DNA of 64,000 nucleotides from Geomonas ferrireducens (GTDB lineage Bacteria > Desulfobacterota > Desulfuromonadia > Geobacterales > Geobacteraceae), in NCBI RefSeq assembly GCF_004917065.1, contig NZ_SSYA01000002.1, positions 124,001 to 188,000 of the forward strand, in the 5' to 3' direction. Below, one piece after another: positions 60,740-64,000 of this stretch. Below the pieces are notes generated by a model. It saw nothing but the letters and a program-made list of their open reading frames with translations, was not told where the DNA came from and did no database searches. Within the stretch, counting starts at the first letter, position 1; each line of letters begins with the position of its first letter. The position numbers were made by a program, and so were the translations under genes.

Positions 60740-63700
60740 TTATTCCTCCGCCCCGAAGCTGAGCGCCGCAAGCTTCTGGTAGTACTCGAAGCGACTCGCC
60801 GCCCAGGCGCCGGCCTTCTCCATGAGCTTCCCGGCCGCCTCCGGGTTCACCTTTTTGAGCACCTTGTAGCGATTCTCTCCGCCGGCGAACTCCTCGAAGC
60901 TGGTGCTCGGCGCCTTGCTGTCCAGTTGCAGGGGGTTCTTTCCGGCGCCGGTGAGCTCCGGGTTGTACCGGTACAGCGGCCAGTAACCGGACGACACCGC
61001 CTTTTTCTGCTCGTCCACGCCGCGGGTCATGTCGATGCCGTGCGCGATGCAGTGCGAGTAGGCGATGATGAGCGACGGTCCGTCGTACGCCTCCGCCTCC
61101 ATGAACGCCTTCACCACCTGCCCGGGGTTTGCGAGAGACACGCTCGCCACGTAGACGTGGCCGTAGGCCATCGCCATCATGCCGAGGTCCTTCTTGGCCA
61201 TCCCCTTCCCTCCCGCAGCGAACTGGGCCACCGCGCCGATCGGGGTCGACTTGGAGGCCTGCCCTCCCGTGTTGGAGTAGACCTCGGTGTCGAGCACCAG
61301 GATGTTCACGTTCTTGCCGGAGGCGATGACGTGGTCCAGGCCGCCGTAGCCTATGTCGTAGGCCCAGCCGTCCCCCCCAACACACCACACCGACTTCTTA
61401 ACGAGGTAATCGGCGATCGGCATGAGTTCCGCCGCCTTCTCGTCGCGGCAGGCACCAAGCGCCTCCTTAAGGCGCGCCACCCGCTCCCGCTGCGCCTCGA
61501 TCTCGGCCTGCCCTTCCTGGGCGCTGGCGAGGATCTCGTGCATGAGCGGCTGCAGGTCGGTACAGCACGGGGAAGCGAGCAGTTGCTCCAGGATTTCCCG
61601 CGCCGCCTCGCTGAACTTGTCCACGGCGAGCCTCATGCCGTAGCCGAACTCGGCGTTGTCCTCGAAGAGCGAGTTGGACCAGGCCGGGCCGCGCCCATCG
61701 GCGCGCTTCGCCCAGGGCGTGGTCGGGAGGTTCCCGCCGTAGATCGAGGTGCAGCCGGTGGCGTTGGCGATGAGCGCTCGGTCCCCGAAAAGCTGGGAGA
61801 GAAGCTTCAGGTACGGGGTCTCGCCGCACCCGGCGCAGGCGCCGGAGTACTCGAAGAGCGGCCGCACCAGCTGGCTGCCGCGCAGCGTGTCGAGTTTCAC
61901 CCGCGCGGGGTCGAGGTCGGGAAGCGACAGGAAGAAGTGGTAGTTCGCCGCCTCCTTCACGCGCAGGGGGGGCTGGAAGCGCATCTCCAGAGCCTTGCGC
62001 GCCGGGTTCTCCTTGTCCTTCGCCGGGCAGTTGTGGGCGCAGGCGCCGCAGCCGGTGCAGTCCTCCGGGGCGACCTGGAAGGTGACCTTCATATCCTTCA
62101 GGTCGGGCATCTTGGAGTCCGCCGACTTGAAGCCGTCCGGGGCTCCGGCGAGCGCGGAGGGGTCGTAGGCCTTCACACGAATCGCCGCGTGCGGGCAGAC
62201 GAAGGAGCAGATGGCGCACTGGATGCAGAGCTTCTCGTCCCACACCGGGATGTCCACCGCGATGTTGCGCTTCTCGTACTGCGAGGTCGCGGTCGGGAAG
62301 GTGCCGTCGATCGGCATGGCCGAAACGGGAAGCTCGTCGCCGAACCCGGCGATGATGCGGCCGGTCACCTCCTTCACGAAGTGCGGCGCGCAGGCCCCTA
62401 CCGGCGCGGGCATCGTGATGCTGCTCGAGGGAGCGGCGGGGACGGCGACCTCGTGGATGTTCAAAAGTGCCTGGTCGACGGCGGCGTTGTTCATCGCCAC
62501 CACCTTCTCCCCAGCCTTGCCGTAACTCTTCTTGATGGCCCCCTTGATCTCGGCGATCGCCGTCTCGAGCGGGATGATCCCGGAAATCCTGAAGAAGGCG
62601 GTCTGCATGATCACGTTGATGCGTGCGCCAAGCCCCAGCTCCTCGGCAAGCTTGATGGCGTTGATGGTATATACACTGAGCTTTTTGTCGATGATCTGCT
62701 TTTGCACCTCGACCGGCATCTTGTCCCACACCTCGTCGTGCGAAAACGGCGAGCAGAGGAGGAAGGTGCCGCCCGGCTTCGCCTTGCCGAGCATGTCGTA
62801 CTTCTCGAGGAAGGTGAAGTTGTGGCACGCGACGAAGTCGGCGTTGTCGATCAGGTACGGCGCGTTGATCGGCTTCCTGCCGAAACGCAGGTGCGAGGTG
62901 GTGATGGTCCCCGCCTTCTTCGAGTCGTAGACGAAGTAGGCCTGGGCGTAGTTGTCGGTCGCCTCGCCGATGATCTTGATGGAGTTCTTGTTCGCCCCCA
63001 CCGTGCCGTCCGAGCCAAGGCCGAAGAACATCGCCTCGTAGGTCCCGTCCATGGCGGTCCTAAAGGAGCTGTCGTAGTCGAGGCTCGCGCCGGTCACGTC
63101 GTCCCTGATCCCCACGGTGAAGTTACTGACCGGCTGGGCCGACTTCAGGTTGTCGAAAACCGCCTTGGCCATCGCCGGGGTGAACTCCTTGGAGCCCAGG
63201 CCGTAGCGCCCGCCGACCACCACCGGGTAGCCGACGAAACTCGTGAGCCCCGCCGCCATCCCCTCGCCGATCGCGGTCCGGACATCCAGGTAAAGCGGCT
63301 CCCCCAAGGCACCAGGCTCCTTGGTGCGGTCGAGCACCGCGATGCGGCGTACCGAGGCGGGAAGCGCCTTCACGAAGGCGTTCAGCGGGAAGGGACGGTA
63401 CAGGTGTATCTTGACTACCCCCACCTTCTCCCCCTGCGCGTTGAGGGCGGCCACCGTCTCCTGCACCGTGTCGGCCCCGGAGCCCATGATCACGACGACC
63501 CGCTCCGCGTCCGGCGCCCCGGCGTACTCCACCGTGGCGTACTTCCGCCCCGTGAGTGCGGCGAAGCGCTCCATCTCCTTCTCCACGATCTCGATGGCGG
63601 CCGGATAGAAGCCGTTAACCGTCTCGCGCCCCTGGAAGTACACGTCCGGGTTCTGCGCGCTGCCGCGCAGCACCGGGCGGTCCGGGGTGAGACAGCGGGC

Positions 63701-64000
63701 GCGGTGCGCGTTGACGAGGTCCCTGTCTATCATGGCGCGCATGTCATCGAAGGTGAGTTCCTCGACCTTCTGGACCTCGTGCGAGGTGCGGAAGCCGTCG
63801 AAGAAGTGCAGGAACGGGAGGCGGGAGCGCAGGGTAGCCGCCTGGGCGATCAGCGCGAAGTCCATCACCTCCTGCACGTTATTGGAGCAGAGCATGGCCC
63901 AGCCGGTGGAGCGGCAGGACATGACGTCGGAATGGTCACCGAAGATGGAGAGCGCCTGTGTCGCTATGGCGCGCGCCGAGACGTGGAAGACCGTGGAGGT
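60740..64000 (-). CDS. pyruvate:ferredoxin (flavodoxin) oxidoreductase, 5' end missing
   Basis: C-terminal 1086 residues of a single-chain PFOR (NifJ type, usually about 1180-1200), which interconverts pyruvate plus CoA with acetyl-CoA, CO2 and reduced ferredoxin. The frame stays open to the window edge (STVFHVSARAIATQALSIFG), so the first about 100 residues lie outside. Visible are the domain II/III region (YPAAIEIVEKEM, GSGADTVQET), the gamma-domain FGLGSDGTVGANKNSIKIIG, a two-cluster ferredoxin domain (CIQCAICSFVCPH; CTGCGACAHNCP), and the TPP-binding GDGWAYDIGYGGLDHV with SNTGGQASKSTP. Key cofactor motifs are intact. It may run in the biosynthetic or oxidative direction. Confidence 0.96.
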   Translation of the reverse strand, partial: TSTVFHVSARAIATQALSIFGDHSDVMSCRSTGWAMLCSNNVQEVMDFALIAQAATLRSRLPFLHFFDGFRTSHEVQKVEELTFDDMRAMIDRDLVNAHRARCLTPDRPVLRGSAQNPDVYFQGRETVNGFYPAAIEIVEKEMERFAALTGRKYATVEYAGAPDAERVVVIMGSGADTVQETVAALNAQGEKVGVVKIHLYRPFPLNAFVKALPASVRRIAVLDRTKEPGALGEPLYLDVRTAIGEGMAAGLTSFVGYPVVVGGRYGLGSKEFTPAMAKAVFDNLKSAQPVSNFTVGIRDDVTGASLDYDSSFRTAMDGTYEAMFFGLGSDGTVGANKNSIKIIGEATDNYAQAYFVYDSKKAGTITTSHLRFGRKPINAPYLIDNADFVACHNFTFLEKYDMLGKAKPGGTFLLCSPFSHDEVWDKMPVEVQKQIIDKKLSVYTINAIKLAEELGLGARINVIMQTAFFRISGIIPLETAIAEIKGAIKKSYGKAGEKVVAMNNAAVDQALLNIHEVAVPAAPSSSITMPAPVGACAPHFVKEVTGRIIAGFGDELPVSAMPIDGTFPTATSQYEKRNIAVDIPVWDEKLCIQCAICSFVCPHAAIRVKAYDPSALAGAPDGFKSADSKMPDLKDMKVTFQVAPEDCTGCGACAHNCPAKDKENPARKALEMRFQPPLRVKEAANYHFFLSLPDLDPARVKLDTLRGSQLVRPLFEYSGACAGCGETPYLKLLSQLFGDRALIANATGCTSIYGGNLPTTPWAKRADGRGPAWSNSLFEDNAEFGYGMRLAVDKFSEAAREILEQLLASPCCTDLQPLMHEILASAQEGQAEIEAQRERVARLKEALGACRDEKAAELMPIADYLVKKSVWCVGGDGWAYDIGYGGLDHVIASGKNVNILVLDTEVYSNTGGQASKSTPIGAVAQFAAGGKGMAKKDLGMMAMAYGHVYVASVSLANPGQVVKAFMEAEAYDGPSLIIAYSHCIAHGIDMTRGVDEQKKAVSSGYWPLYRYNPELTGAGKNPLQLDSKAPSTSFEEFAGGENRYKVLKKVNPEAAGKLMEKAGAWAASRFEYYQKLAALSFGAEE

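Noticed and set aside
61467-62828. 453-residue open frame in another frame of PFOR
   Set aside because: Arg/Gln-rich shadow; PFOR motifs are continuous in the true frame.

Overview
The window looks like a chromosome segment of a Geobacterales bacterium (Geobacter/Geomonas/Citrifermentans type). It is GC-rich and densely coded. It carries several multiheme c-type cytochromes, including an ImcH-like inner-membrane heptaheme protein, a six-gene Ehr (energy-converting hydrogenase-related) complex, an NrfD-type quinone oxidoreductase module, a large pyruvate:ferredoxin oxidoreductase, many PAS/CHASE sensor kinases, and a GEMM riboswitch of the cGAMP-sensing class best known from Geobacter. I saw no rRNA, tRNA, CRISPR array, insertion sequence or prophage.

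Layout. 1-10.5 kb: a TamA-like Omp85 protein, a GNAT acetyltransferase with an M20 deacylase, an operon of two related hexaheme cytochromes flanking a small exported protein, a NamZ-like muramidase, a Cache chemoreceptor behind a sigma-28 promoter, and murB. 10.5-17.3 kb: two hybrid histidine kinases, a cold-shock protein and a lipoprotein. 17.4-30.8 kb is the energy-conservation block: ehrABCDLS on the minus strand; a cytochrome/Fe-S/NrfD operon on the plus strand; then, on the minus strand, an orphan NuoL-like subunit preceded by a regulator fusing a helix-turn-helix to a PTS EIIA domain. The ehr promoter and the regulator promoter carry near-identical palindromes beside the -35 box, which suggests one regulator for both. 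30.9-32.4 kb: the ImcH-like cytochrome.

32.7-48.2 kb is mostly housekeeping: era, a radical SAM gene, rnc, tmk-holB-ricT-metG, a DUF218 protein, rpmB, and the minus-strand run galE-yicC-gmk-rpoZ-rel-ridA downstream of pyk. 48.4-56.6 kb: tag, a charged exported protein, a PAS-GGDEF-EAL protein behind a GEMM-Ib riboswitch with an intrinsic terminator, a triple-PAS histidine kinase with cysteine clusters, a Sel1 protein and an NtrC-type response regulator. 56.7-64 kb: small exported or hypothetical proteins, a CHAD protein, an M28 peptidase, a DUF4124 protein, and the 3' part of the pyruvate:ferredoxin oxidoreductase, whose 5' end lies outside the window.

Together the genes suggest a respiratory anaerobe in which PFOR supplies low-potential electrons, Ehr and NrfD/NuoL-like complexes may couple electron flow to ion movement, and ImcH plus other cytochromes carry electrons outward. 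Two second messengers (c-di-GMP and probably 3',3'-cGAMP), (p)ppGpp and many phosphorelays provide regulation. Functional statements rest on motif recognition by eye; no database search was run.
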